A DNA stretch of 64,000 nucleotides from Marinimicrococcus sp033875255 (GCA_033875255.1 JAWZSN010000015.1:1-64000); one strand, 5' to 3'; counted from the stretch's first letter, positions 26,138 through 35,337 are shown. Made by a program: numbers and translations. Notes: generated by a model from the sequence alone, not told the origin.

Positions 26138-27877
26138 ATGGCGACCTCCGGGCTCGATGTCGGCTCGCTCACCGGCAGCACAGGCAGTGGCTTCAGGCTC
26201 GCCGGGACCGGCTCGGGCCTCGACACCGCCAAGCTACTCGAAGCCATGGTGGCGGCCCGGCGCTCGGTTGCCACCCGGCTGGAGACCCGGATCGAGAAGA
26301 ACGATGCGCGGATCGCCGGCCTCGAGGAGCTGCGGGGCCACCTCGGCACCCTGCACGCGGCGGTGGCGGGGCTGCGCAACCCGCCGGGCTTCCTCGGCGC
26401 CGCCGACAACAGCTTCGAGCGCAAGGACGTCTATTTCAGCGCCGACACGACCACGTCGCCCGCCTCGCTGTTGGGCGTGCAGGCCGCCAACAGCGCCGCG
26501 AGTGGCAGGTTCGAGGTGATCGTCGAGCAGCTGGCGACTGCCCGCAAATTCTCCGGCGACCCTGCGAGCAGCGGCTCGGCACGCCTCGCCGACAGCCTCA
26601 ACGGCGGCAACCACTTCAGCGGCACCTTCACCATCGGGCTGGCCGGCAGCGGCCGCACCGCCGAGATCGCCGTCGACGGCGAGATGTCCCTCAACGACCT
26701 GCGAGCCGCGATCAACGCGGTCACCCAGGATGCCGGTGTGTCGGCCCATACGCTTGCGGTGGACGCCACCGACCATCGCCTCGTGCTCACCGCCGGCGAG
26801 ATGGGCACCGAGGTGAGCCTCGCCGCCGGCAGCGGCGACGACGTGCTGGGCATCCTCGGCCTCAGCGCCGACGGCGGCGCCTCTTTCAAGAACAGCCTGG
26901 CAACGGCCCAGCAGGCCCGCTTCAGCGTCGACGGCGTCACCCTCGAGCGGACCACCAACACCGTCACCGACGCGGTGCCCGGCCTCACCTTCAGCCTGTT
27001 CCGCGCCGAGCCCGGCACCAAGGTGAGCGTCGAGGTCGCCCCTGCCCTCGGCTCGATCAAGGAGAAGATCCTGGGGGTGGTGGACGCCTACAATGCGCTC
27101 AAGGACTTCGCCGCCACCCACATGACCCTCGATGCCGGCGGCAAGGTCGCGGCCGATGCGGTCCTCTACGGCGACAGCAACCTGCGCAACGTGATGCAGG
27201 CGGCGGCACAGCTTGTCGGCGAGGAGGTGGCCGGCCTCGACACCGGCCTCGCCCGCTCGCTCGCCGGTATCGGCATCCGCCTGAACGGCGCCAACCGTCT
27301 CGAGGTCGACAATGCGAAGCTCGACCAGACGCTCCTTACCCGCCTCGACGAGGTGCGCGGCGTGTTCGAGTTCCGGTTCAACGCCTCCTCGGCCGAGCTC
27401 ACGCTGTTCTCGCGGTCAAGCAGCTTCACCGCCGGCTCCTTCTCGCTCGACATCGTCGATGCCGACGCGGACGGCACGCCGGAGAGCGCGTCCGCCGATG
27501 GCGTGGCCTTCGACATCGTCGGCAAGCGCCTGGTGGGCCGCGAGGGCACCGCCTACGAGGGACTGAGCATGATGTGGAGCGGCTCCGGCAGCACAACCAT
27601 AGACGTGGCGACGAGCCGGGGCGTGGGCGAGAAGCTCTTCGACCTGCTCGATTCCACCATCGCCGCGGGAAGCGGCCGGCTCTCCCAGGCGATCGACAGC
27701 ATCGCCGGCCAAAACGAGCGCCACGTCTCCGAGATCACCCGCATCGACGAGCGGGTCGCCGACTACCGCGAGAACCTGATCCAGCGCTTCGCTGCCATGG
27801 AGCAGGCGATGTCGCTGGCCGAGAGCATGATCCAGCAGATCCGAGCCCAGATGGCCGGAATGGGGAGCGAGCCATGA
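26138..27877 (+). CDS. fliD: flagellar filament capping protein FliD
   Basis: Hook-associated protein 2, the cap under which flagellin subunits insert at the filament tip. The 579 residues have the usual ends. The N-terminus contains LAGTGSGLDTAKLLEAMVAA. The C-terminal coiled coil contains IDERVADYRENLIQRFAAME followed by AESMIQQIRAQMAGM. The middle is beta-rich. It lies between the FlaG-like gene and fliS, overlapping the fliS start by four bases (ATGA). Confidence 0.93.
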   Translation: MATSGLDVGSLTGSTGSGFRLAGTGSGLDTAKLLEAMVAARRSVATRLETRIEKNDARIAGLEELRGHLGTLHAAVAGLRNPPGFLGAADNSFERKDVYFSADTTTSPASLLGVQAANSAASGRFEVIVEQLATARKFSGDPASSGSARLADSLNGGNHFSGTFTIGLAGSGRTAEIAVDGEMSLNDLRAAINAVTQDAGVSAHTLAVDATDHRLVLTAGEMGTEVSLAAGSGDDVLGILGLSADGGASFKNSLATAQQARFSVDGVTLERTTNTVTDAVPGLTFSLFRAEPGTKVSVEVAPALGSIKEKILGVVDAYNALKDFAATHMTLDAGGKVAADAVLYGDSNLRNVMQAAAQLVGEEVAGLDTGLARSLAGIGIRLNGANRLEVDNAKLDQTLLTRLDEVRGVFEFRFNASSAELTLFSRSSSFTAGSFSLDIVDADADGTPESASADGVAFDIVGKRLVGREGTAYEGLSMMWSGSGSTTIDVATSRGVGEKLFDLLDSTIAAGSGRLSQAIDSIAGQNERHVSEITRIDERVADYRENLIQRFAAMEQAMSLAESMIQQIRAQMAGMGSEP

Positions 27878-28326
27878 TGGAGGGGCAGATGTGGCAGCCG
27901 CCGGTGGGACCTGGTGCGGGAGCGATCGCCGCCTACCGGCGGGCGGCGGCCCAGACCGGCTCGCCGGGCGAGCAGATCGTCATGCTCTACGAGGGGGCGA
28001 TCCGCAGCCTGCACGCCGCCCGCAAGGCGATCGTCCATGGGCAGATCGAGGAGCGCCACCGCGAGGTCCGCCGCGCCTTCGCCATCGTCGGCGGTCTCCA
28101 GGCGTGCCTCGATTTCGAGCGGGGCGGCGACGTCGCCCGCCTGCTCGACCGCTTCTACGGCTATGTGCTGACCCGCCTGCCACAGATCGACCTCCTCAAC
28201 GATCCTGCGATCTGCAGCGAGCTGGCCGAGCGGCTCGAGGAGATGCGCACCAGCTGGTCCGCCATCGCCCGACCCGGGACACCGGCAGCTCCCGCAGTGC
28301 CGGCGCGACCGTCTGCCGTCGCCTGA
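27874..28326 (+). CDS. fliS: flagellin export chaperone FliS
   Basis: Cytoplasmic chaperone that binds the flagellin C-terminus and prevents early polymerisation. The 150 residues form the expected helical bundle. Marks include GEQIVMLYEGAIRSLHAARK, the middle RREVRRAFAI-type helix and DRFYGYVLTRLPQIDLLNDP. A Pro/Ala-rich tail follows. The ATG at 27874 overlaps the fliD stop. It is the last intact gene of the filament cluster; decayed insertion-sequence DNA follows. Confidence 0.9.
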   Translation: MMEGQMWQPPVGPGAGAIAAYRRAAAQTGSPGEQIVMLYEGAIRSLHAARKAIVHGQIEERHREVRRAFAIVGGLQACLDFERGGDVARLLDRFYGYVLTRLPQIDLLNDPAICSELAERLEEMRTSWSAIARPGTPAAPAVPARPSAVA

Positions 28327-28399
28327 GACCTCCGGCGCCGTCGGACAGGCATCGTGCGGGAAAAGCTGTGCGCGATATCCTTCTGCCGTTCCTGGCTTC

Positions 28400-28861
28400 C
28401 AGGTGGGCGGCGGTGATCTCCCAAAACGGCGTCGAGAAAGGTTGGGAGCTTTCGGCTGCAGGCGGTGAGGGCGTGCTTGCCTCGCTTGCCTGCAGCGGTG
28501 AGCCCTTCGTGAAGGACGGCTATGGGCGGGCTGCAGCGGATGGCTGGAAGGGCGACCATGCAGCGGGTGCGTCGGGCACCGGCGCGGCCGCCCGTGATGG
28601 CGAGGCGGCCGGTCTCGGCCAAGCGTCCGATCGCGTTGGCACCAGCGCGCTTCCGGCCTCAGGCGACGGCGGCGGCAACCAGCCCTGCTACCACCAGGGC
28701 ATCTGCGAGGGGTGACCTCGTGGCCGCCGATCGCCTCGGGCACGACGAGCCCCGGCCTCCGCATCGGCCGGCGAGATGGCGCTCGCCGGGGGCGGAGCCG
28801 GACGTCGAGCCGGTGCCCCGGACAGATCGATGCCGGCATGTGCGCCGTGGGTTTCCTCCAT
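28400..28861 (-). pseudogene. IS110-family transposase remnant, internally deleted
   Basis: Reading the minus strand from 28861 gives the IS110 N-terminus in pieces. MEETHGAHAGIDLSG is followed, after a frame change, by HRLDVRLRP and LVVPEAIGGHE, which matches the typical LVVLEATGGHE motif. Another frame gives VAGLVAAAVAS and IGRLAETGRLA (typically IGRLAKTDRLD). The sequence then jumps directly to the C-terminal part: GGRAGARRTRCMVALPAIRC and AAGKRGKHALTACSRKL (typically AAGKPxKLALTACMRKL). The catalytic middle is missing. The roughly 460 bases are about half a normal gene. Confidence 0.72.
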
Positions 28862-29168
28862 GACCCGTCCTCGTCGATGGCCGCTCGTCCAAGGCCGAGG
28901 TGATCGCGGCGCTGGAGGAATGGCGGGACAGCTCGAAGAACCCGCCTGGATGGAGCGCAAACGGCTTTCGGGAGCGCCGGTGCGGTGTCCTCGGCGGGTT
29001 TTCGGTCCGCCAGCGGCGGGCCATGCTCGCCGTGGACCGCTCGCCGTGGACGGCTCGATGGCGCCCGGGCGTGGGCGGCGGGCTCAGCCGGCCTGCCCGG
29101 TCGGCAGCCAGGGGAAGCGGGTGAGGTTGCAGGCGAGGTTGGCGGCCGGCTCGGCAGCATGCCGGGCA

Positions 29169-29446
29169 GGCTCGATTCCCGGGCTCGGCATCCCGGGCGC
29201 ACCGCCCTGGCGGCTGCTGCCGGAGATGCCGGCGCGCTCAAGAAGGACCGCGGTCGGCGGGCTCGCCGGGTTCTCGTGCCACGCCAGCAGACCATCGGCG
29301 GCAGGTCGACGGTGCTCAGTATCACCGAGCGCGGCAATCGCCATCTGCGCGCCTGCTCGTCCACAGGGCCCGGACGGCGATGACGATGGCAGCAGGCCAC
29401 CGCTCGGCGCGTGGCTGCGTGGCCTGCCGGTGAGGGTGCATGGCGC
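29169..29446 (+). pseudogene. second IS110/IS1111-type transposase remnant
   Basis: The plus strand holds the C-terminal transposase region with at least two frame changes. SIPGLGIPG appears in one frame. The next frame gives AAAAGDAGALKKDRG, VLVPRQQTIGGRSTVLSITE and RGNRHLRACSSTGPGRR, then a stop at 29381-29383. PPLGAWLRGLPVRVHG resumes in the first frame. This follows the order of IS1111-type proteins (IPGIGP, WLGLVPRQ, GGK, ISKRGDRYLR, HGARA, then a WL-rich helix). It points away from the minus-strand remnant. It cannot encode an active enzyme. Confidence 0.7.
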
Positions 29447-29771
29447 CTACCCACCCTGCCCGGCGTCAGAGTCCTCGGGTTTCCCGCGGCAGTTTCGCCC
29501 GCGTCGCGCGGCGCGGTCGCCCGCCAGGGCAGATCCGGCGACCAGGGCCTTGCCGTCGATCCCCGCCTCCCCCGCCTCCAGACCCGATCGGGATCGAGGC
29601 CTCGATGGGAGACCCGCGGGGCCTGCGAGGCTCCACCCGCTACAGCGACAGGCGAGGATGGGCACGAGCCACGGCAAGAAAGCCAAGACCCGCAAACGAG
29701 ACGCCGCCGCCAGCCACGCAAGACAAGAACCAGGCCGCGTGCCGCACCTCGCGCACCGCCGCCGCGCCGTC

Positions 29772-30620
29772 TCAGCGCCGCTCGGCGACGAGGCAGCGGT
29801 CGATGCCGGCGAGGTCGGGGCGGCGGGCAGTGACGCGGAGGCCATCGGCGTCCAGCAGCGCGGCGACCTGGGTCGCCTGGCCCCGGCCGATCTCGAGGAG
29901 AATGCGGCCACGCGGCGCCAGGAGGCGGAGAAGGTCGGCCGCGATGGCGCGGTAGGCAGCGAGGCCGTCGGCGCCGGCCTCGAGGGCAACGTGCGGCTCG
30001 TGGGCGCCGACCTCGGGCTCGAGTGCCGCCATCTCGCCGGCCGTGATGTAGGGCGGGTTGGAGAGGATCATGTCGAAGGGCCCGGCGAGGCACGCGGCCC
30101 AGTCGGTTCGCACGAAACGGGTCCTGCCGGCAAGGCCGAGGGCCTCGGCGTTGCGGCGGGCCACCGCCAGCGCTGCGGCAGAGCGGTCGGTGCCGATGCC
30201 GGTGGCGGCGGGACGATGGTGCAGGACGGCCAGCAGGATACAGCCGGAGCCGGTGGCGATGTCGAGAATGCGCAGCGGCGCCGCGGGATCGGCGGCAGCG
30301 AGCGCCTCCTCGACGAGGGTCTCGGTGTCCGGCCGGGGGATGAGGACGGAAGGCGAGACCGCAAAGGAGAGGCCGAAGAACTCGCGCTCACCCAGGATAT
30401 AGGCCATGGGCTCGCGGCCGAGGCGTCGTGCCAGCAGCGCTTCGAGGGCCGCCGCCTCGTGCGGGCCCAGCTCGCGGTCCGGATCGGTGACGAGGCGCTC
30501 GCGGGACAGGCCGGTGGCGCGCATCACCAGCAGGCGGGCGTCGAGCGCGGCACTGTCGATGCCGGCCGCGCGCAGCCTGCCGGCAGCTTCACGCCGGGCC
30601 TGCGAAAGGGTGGCGGTCAA
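29772..30620 (-). CDS. prmC: release factor glutamine methyltransferase PrmC
   Basis: Methylates the glutamine of the GGQ motif in release factors 1 and 2, raising termination efficiency. The 282 residues have the N-terminal substrate-recognition domain, the SAM loop ILDIATGSGCILLAVL and the diagnostic catalytic tetrapeptide in MILSNPPYI. The start is TTG at 30618-30620, overlapping the prfA stop by four bases (TTGA). It is therefore coupled to the gene of its own substrate, the usual prfA-prmC arrangement. Confidence 0.93.
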   Translation of the reverse strand: MTATLSQARREAAGRLRAAGIDSAALDARLLVMRATGLSRERLVTDPDRELGPHEAAALEALLARRLGREPMAYILGEREFFGLSFAVSPSVLIPRPDTETLVEEALAAADPAAPLRILDIATGSGCILLAVLHHRPAATGIGTDRSAAALAVARRNAEALGLAGRTRFVRTDWAACLAGPFDMILSNPPYITAGEMAALEPEVGAHEPHVALEAGADGLAAYRAIAADLLRLLAPRGRILLEIGRGQATQVAALLDADGLRVTARRPDLAGIDRCLVAERR

Positions 30621-31693
30621 CCGGCCTCGGCGAGGCGCGCGGCCTCGTCCTCGGTGATGAGCGCCTCCACCACCTCGTCGAGCGCCTCGCCGGCCAGCAC
30701 CTGCTCGAGCTTGTAGAGCGTGAGGTTGATACGGTGGTCGGTCAGCCGGTTCTGCGGGAAGTTGTAGGTGCGGATACGCTCCGAGCGGTCGCCCGAGCCG
30801 ACCATGCCCTTGCGGCTCGCCGCCCGCTCGGCGTCGCGGCTCTCGCGCTCGGCCTCGTAGAGTCGGGCGCGCAGGATCTTGAGCGCCTTGGCGCGGTTCT
30901 TGTGCTGGGACTTCTCGTCCTGGATGGCGACGGCGAGACCGGTCGGCAGATGGGTGATGCGCACCGCGCTCTCCGTCCGGTTGACGTGCTGCCCGCCGGC
31001 ACCGCTAGCCCGGTAGACGTCGACCCTGAGATCCTTCTCGTCCAGCTCGAGGTCGACCTCCTCTACCTCCGGCAGCACCGCCACGGTGGCGGCCGAGGTG
31101 TGGATGCGGCCGCCGCCCTCGGTCACCGGCACACGCTGCACGCGATGCACGCCGGCCTCGAACTTGAGCCGCGCGAAGGCGCCGCTGCCGCCGATGATGG
31201 CAGTGGCTTCCTTGAGGCCGCCCAGATCGCTCTCGCTGGCCGAGACCAGCTCGAAGCGCCAGCCCTTGCCCTCGGCATAGCGCTGGTACATGCGCAAGAG
31301 ATCGCCGGCGAACAGTGCCGCCTCGTCGCCGCCGGTGCCGGCGCGGATCTCGAGGATGGCGTTCTTCTCGTCGGCAGCGTCCCGGGGCAGCAGGAGGAGC
31401 CTGATCTCCCGCTCCAGCGCCGGCAGCCGCTCGGCCAGCTCGCGGCGCTCCTCGGCGGCGAGCTCGCGCATCTCGCGATCGGCGGCGGGGTCACCCTCCA
31501 GGGCCTCCAGGTCGCGCAGCTCGGCCTGCGCCGAACGGAACCGGCCGATCGCCGCGACGATCTCCTCCAGCTCGCGATGCTCCTTGCCGAGCGCCGCGTA
31601 CTCGCTGCTCGCGGCACTCGCGAGCAGCGCTTCCAGCTCCTCGCGGCGGGCGAGGATGGCATCGAGCTTCATGTCGAGGGAGGTGGCGGCCAT
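30617..31693 (-). CDS. prfA: peptide chain release factor 1
   Basis: Recognises UAA and UAG stop codons and triggers peptide release. The 358 residues carry the GGQ catalytic loop in GAGGQHVNRTES and the tail segment SERIRTYNFPQNRLTDHR. The codon-recognition domain lies between them and the N-terminal coiled region. Two starts are possible: MAATSLDMKL (31693, chosen because it gives the usual family length) or MKLDAILARR (31672). It lies 68 bases downstream of the first Na/Pi transporter gene on the same strand. Confidence 0.93.
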   Translation of the reverse strand: MAATSLDMKLDAILARREELEALLASAASSEYAALGKEHRELEEIVAAIGRFRSAQAELRDLEALEGDPAADREMRELAAEERRELAERLPALEREIRLLLLPRDAADEKNAILEIRAGTGGDEAALFAGDLLRMYQRYAEGKGWRFELVSASESDLGGLKEATAIIGGSGAFARLKFEAGVHRVQRVPVTEGGGRIHTSAATVAVLPEVEEVDLELDEKDLRVDVYRASGAGGQHVNRTESAVRITHLPTGLAVAIQDEKSQHKNRAKALKILRARLYEAERESRDAERAASRKGMVGSGDRSERIRTYNFPQNRLTDHRINLTLYKLEQVLAGEALDEVVEALITEDEAARLAEAG

Positions 31694-31761
31694 GGGGCAA
31701 CAAGCGCTTGCGGCAGGAGGGCGGGAATGCGGCCGTACTGTCGTGACGGACGGCCCCCGCG

Positions 31762-33450
31762 TCAACCGGGTCCGCTGTCGCCGGCCAGCGCCTCGGCCGC
31801 CGCTTCACGCTCGCGCGCGGCACGGCGCAGCTCGCCGGTGCGCTCGAGCACCGGGTAGGCCACCGAGGTGAGATGCGAGTTGATGCGCTTGAGATCGCGC
31901 AGGATGTCGAGATGCAGCGAGCTCGACTGGATCGTCTCGGGCCGGCCGGCGCCCAGCCGCTCCAGGTGCCGCTGGGTGGCGTCGCGCTCGGCGGCCCGGA
32001 CCACCACCTTGCGGCTCACCAGCTCGCGGGCCAGCTCGACGTCTCCGGAGACGAAGAGGTTGAGGGAGCGGCGCAGGTTCTCCAGGATCAGCGCGTGGAA
32101 CTCGCGGATCTCGGCGAGCCCGGCCGGGGAGAATCGCAGCTTGTTGCGGATCTTCTTGGCCGCCAGCTCCATCAGGTTCTTGTCGATGATGTCGCCGGCA
32201 TGCTCGAGATTGGTGGTGAAGACGAGGATCTCGACACTGCGCGCCCCTTGGCGCCCGTCCAGCTCCTGGCGGTTGAGCTGGGCCAGATAGAGCTTGATCG
32301 CCTCGTGAAGCGCATCGACCACGTCGTCCTCGCTCTCGACCTCGCGCGCGAGCCGCGCATCGTCGGTCTCGAACACCCGCATGGTGCGCTCGAGCATCCG
32401 CTCGACATGGTCGCCCATGCGCATCGCCTCGCGGGCGGCGCAAGCCAGCGCGTCGGCCGGACTGTCGAGGGCGGCCTGGTCGAGATGACGCGGCCGGCTC
32501 GGATCCTCGGCGGCTTCGGCCTCGGGATACAGCCGCTCGACCAGCCGCGCCACGAGGTCGATCAGCGGCAGCATGAGCAGCGCCACCGCGAGGTTGAAGC
32601 CGGTATGGAAGTTCACCACCTGCCGGGCCGGAGCCTCGCTCAAATGGGCGAGCAGCGGCTGGATCAGCGGCAGCAAGGGCAGCGCCACCACTGCCCCGGC
32701 GAGGCGCATCAGGAGGTTGCCCATGGGCGCCCGGCGGGCCGGCGGGGCGGTGCCGGCGGTCGCCATGACCGGCGCCAGGGCACCGCCGACATTCGCACCC
32801 AGCACCAGCGCCAGCGCCACCTCCAGCGGCAGCACGCCGCTGGCTGACAGCGACATCACCAGGAGCACCACGGCGAGGCTCGAATGGGCGAGCCAGGTCA
32901 GGATCGCCGCCACCAGGATGGCGATCAGCCCCTCGCCGTGCAGCATCTCGAGGATCGTGGCGAGGCCTTGGGAATCGCGCAGCGGCTCGGTGGCCGCCAC
33001 GATCTGGCGCAGCGCCAGGAGCATCAGGCCCAGGCCCAGCAGCAGCCGGCCCATGTTGCGGGGCCGCGCGGCGCTGGTCGCCATGAACAGCACGACACCG
33101 GCCAGCACGAGGGCGGGCGAGAACATCTGCACCGGCAGGGAGAGGATCTGGGCTGCCACGGTGGTGCCGACATCGGCCCCCAGCATCACCGCCAGCGCCG
33201 GCACGGTGGCGATCAGCCCACGGCCGGCGAAGGAAGCGACGATGAGCGCGGTGGCGGTGCTGCTCTGCAGGACGGCGGTGACGCCGAGCCCGGCGCCGAA
33301 GCCCAGGAAGCGGTTGCGGCCGCAGACCGCGAGCACACGGCGCAGCTCGGCGCCGAAGGCGCGGCCGATGGCGGTGCGCACCATCCGCACCCCCCAAAGG
33401 AGCAGAGCGACGCCGCCGCCCACCGCGAGGAGAACTTCCGATCCGTTCAC
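31762..33450 (-). CDS. Na/Pi cotransporter family protein (copy 1)
   Basis: A 562-residue protein with an N-terminal Na+/phosphate symporter membrane domain made of two inverted repeats. Each repeat has a QSS/T-type motif (GVTAVLQSSTATALI in the first, TWLAHSSLAVVLLVMS in the second). The C-terminal cytoplasmic PhoU-like helical domain (about 340-550) includes a DDVVDALHEAIKLYLAQLNR region. The family imports phosphate or regulates its efflux. A perfect Pho box lies 67-84 bases upstream of the start. A paralogue lies immediately upstream on the same strand. Confidence 0.88.
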   Translation of the reverse strand: MNGSEVLLAVGGGVALLLWGVRMVRTAIGRAFGAELRRVLAVCGRNRFLGFGAGLGVTAVLQSSTATALIVASFAGRGLIATVPALAVMLGADVGTTVAAQILSLPVQMFSPALVLAGVVLFMATSAARPRNMGRLLLGLGLMLLALRQIVAATEPLRDSQGLATILEMLHGEGLIAILVAAILTWLAHSSLAVVLLVMSLSASGVLPLEVALALVLGANVGGALAPVMATAGTAPPARRAPMGNLLMRLAGAVVALPLLPLIQPLLAHLSEAPARQVVNFHTGFNLAVALLMLPLIDLVARLVERLYPEAEAAEDPSRPRHLDQAALDSPADALACAAREAMRMGDHVERMLERTMRVFETDDARLAREVESEDDVVDALHEAIKLYLAQLNRQELDGRQGARSVEILVFTTNLEHAGDIIDKNLMELAAKKIRNKLRFSPAGLAEIREFHALILENLRRSLNLFVSGDVELARELVSRKVVVRAAERDATQRHLERLGAGRPETIQSSSLHLDILRDLKRINSHLTSVAYPVLERTGELRRAAREREAAAEALAGDSGPG

Positions 33451-33516
33451 CGGCTTCCGATCATCACGCGAGCCATCCCATCGACGGTAGCGGGCGGCCC
33501 CGCGAGCGTCAAAACC

Positions 33517-33534
33517 CTGTCATCGTCCTGTCAT
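33517..33534. promoter_or_regulatory. Pho box upstream of Na/Pi transporter copy 1
   Basis: CTGTCAT occurs at 33517-33523 and 33528-33534, separated by CGTC. This is an exact 7-4-7 direct repeat, the PhoB-binding Pho box. On the plus strand it reads forward, so relative to the minus-strand transporter gene it is inverted. It sits in the 80-base gap between the two Na/Pi genes and touches the stop codon of copy 2. Confidence 0.7.
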
Positions 33535-35228
33535 GTACCCGACGGTGCCGCGGCAGCTCCGGCGGGCGGCGCCGGGAGAGCAGCCGGCCCCTCCTCCGCC
33601 GCCGCGGCAGGCGCCCGCCGCTCGAGCACCGGGTAGGCGATTGCCGCCAGATGCGAGTTGACCCGGCGCAGGTCGCGCAGCACGTCGAGGTAGAGCGCGC
33701 TCGAGGCGATGCTCGCGGCACTGCCGGCGGCCAGCCGGCGCAGGTGGCTCAAGGTGGCGCGCCGCTCGACCAGCCGCACCCTGCCCTTTTGCGCCTGCAG
33801 CTCGCGCGCCAGATCGCGGTCGCCGGACAAGAACACCGAGAGGGCGCGGCGCAGGCTGTCCTCGACGAGGACGTGGAGCGCGCGGATGTCGGCCAGACCC
33901 TCGCTGGAGAAGGCGATCTTCTGCCGGCGCTTCTTGCCGGCCAGCTCCATCAGCCCGTTGGCCAGCATGTCGCCGGCATGCTCGAGGTTGGTGGTGAAGG
34001 TGAGGATCTCGATGGACCTCGCGCCCTGCTGCTCGTCGAGCTCGCGCGCCGCCAGTTTCGCCAGATAGAGCTTGATGGCCTCGTGCAGAGCGTCGACCGT
34101 GTCGTCCTCGCGCGCCACGTGGCGGGCCAGCACGTCGTCGTCGGTCTCGATGACCTTGAGCGTGTGACGCAGCATCGTCTCGACGTGATCGCCCATGCGC
34201 AGCGCCTCGCGGGTGGCGCAGGCCAGGGCCTCGGCGGGCATGTCGAGGGCATCGCGGTCGAGGTGGCGCGGCCTGCCGGGATCCTCCCCGGCCGGGGCGG
34301 GCGGCAGCAGCCGGTCGACCAGCCGCGCCAACGGTCCCACCAGCGGCAGCGCCGCCACGCCCAGCAACAGGTTGTATCCGGTGTGGAAATCGACAACCAG
34401 CCGGCCCGAGCCGCCGCCCGGGTCCGCCAGCAGCGGCAGGACCAGCGGCAGCAGCGGCAGGGCCAGCAGGGCGCCGGAGGCGCGCACCAGGAGATTGCCC
34501 AGAGGCGCGCGCCGGGCTTCGGCGGTGTCGCCAGCGGTCATCGCCACGGGGGCCAGGGCGCCGCCGAGATTGGCGCCCAGCACCAGCGGCAGGGCCAGCG
34601 CCGGCGGCACCAGCCCCGCCTGGGACAGCGACATCACCAGCAGCACGATCGCCAGGGTCGAGTGGGCGAGCCAGGTGAGCAGGGCCGCCAGCAGGAGGGC
34701 CAGAAACGGCTCGTGCGCCAGCAGCTCGAGCAGGGCCGCAAGGCCCGGCGACTGGCGGAGCGGCAGCGTGGCCTCGCCGATCAGGCGCAACGCCAGCAGC
34801 ATGAGGCCGAGACCCAGCACCAGCCGGCCGAGGCTCTGCGGTCGCGCCGCCTCGCTCGCCAGGACGATCACGAGGCCCGAGAGGACCAGAAGCGGCGCCA
34901 GGGCGCGGACCGGCAGCGCGAGGAGCTGGGCCGCCAGGGTGGCCCCCAGATCGGCACCCAGCAGCAGGGCCAGCGCCGGCGCCGTGGCGATCAGGCCACG
35001 GCCGGCGAAGGAGGCCAGGATGAGCGCCGTGGCGGTGGCGCTCTGCAGCACCGTGGCGACCGCTACCCCGGCGCCGAAGGCCATCGGCCGGCTGCGCCCG
35101 CAATGTCCCACGAGGCGCCGCAGATCGGCGCCGAAGGCCCGGGTGATCGCCGTCCGCACCATGCGCACGCCCCACAGGAGGAGCGCCACGCCGCCACCGA
35201 GATCGACGAGAAGTTCCACGCCGGACAA
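33531..35228 (-). CDS. Na/Pi cotransporter family protein (copy 2)
   Basis: A 565-residue paralogue of the downstream transporter with the same plan: two symporter repeats (VATVLQSATATALIL, then LTWLAHSTLAIVLLVMS) and a C-terminal PhoU-like domain. The start is taken as TTG at 35226-35228. An AAAGGCGG lies seven bases upstream of it, and the resulting N-terminus aligns residue for residue with copy 1 before GGGVALLLWGVRMVRTAI. GTG at 35217-35219 is the alternative. In the first repeat the second residue after Q is Ala (QSA) instead of Ser (QSS in copy 1), which could alter ion binding. It has its own sigma-70-like promoter. Confidence 0.87.
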   Translation of the reverse strand: MSGVELLVDLGGGVALLLWGVRMVRTAITRAFGADLRRLVGHCGRSRPMAFGAGVAVATVLQSATATALILASFAGRGLIATAPALALLLGADLGATLAAQLLALPVRALAPLLVLSGLVIVLASEAARPQSLGRLVLGLGLMLLALRLIGEATLPLRQSPGLAALLELLAHEPFLALLLAALLTWLAHSTLAIVLLVMSLSQAGLVPPALALPLVLGANLGGALAPVAMTAGDTAEARRAPLGNLLVRASGALLALPLLPLVLPLLADPGGGSGRLVVDFHTGYNLLLGVAALPLVGPLARLVDRLLPPAPAGEDPGRPRHLDRDALDMPAEALACATREALRMGDHVETMLRHTLKVIETDDDVLARHVAREDDTVDALHEAIKLYLAKLAARELDEQQGARSIEILTFTTNLEHAGDMLANGLMELAGKKRRQKIAFSSEGLADIRALHVLVEDSLRRALSVFLSGDRDLARELQAQKGRVRLVERRATLSHLRRLAAGSAASIASSALYLDVLRDLRRVNSHLAAIAYPVLERRAPAAAAEEGPAALPAPPAGAAAAPSGT

Positions 35229-35288
35229 GTCAGCACCGCCTTTCGAGCAAGAAAATGGCCGCGACGGCTGCCGCGACCCCAAACATTG

Positions 35289-35317
35289 AAAGTACTCGAA
35301 AGGTAATGTTCCGTCAA
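35289..35317 (-). promoter_or_regulatory. sigma-70-like promoter for Na/Pi copy 2
   Basis: On the minus strand, TTGACG (35312-35317) is followed after 17 bases by TACTTT (35289-35294). It sits in a patch clearly more AT-rich than its surroundings, between hisS and the transporter. Predicted start near 35282, with a leader of about 54 bases. Confidence 0.5.
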
Positions 35318-35337
35318 ACAGACGAAAAAGAAGCCCC

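Larger units (their letters stand above)
28327..29771. other. 1.4-kb region with no intact gene, decayed IS DNA
   Basis: No uninterrupted gene with conserved sequence is present between fliS and prmC. Two broken IS110-family transposase remnants (annotated separately) occupy about 28400-28861 on the minus strand and 29169-29446 on the plus strand. I could not assign 28862-29168 or 29447-29771, and I saw no flanking direct repeats or inverted ends. Confidence 0.7.

Noticed and set aside
28776..30716. A 646-residue plus-strand open frame across the IS remnants and prmC.
   Set aside because: Its second half is the complement of prmC, and its first half is only conserved in short pieces that match an IS110-type pseudogene with frame changes.
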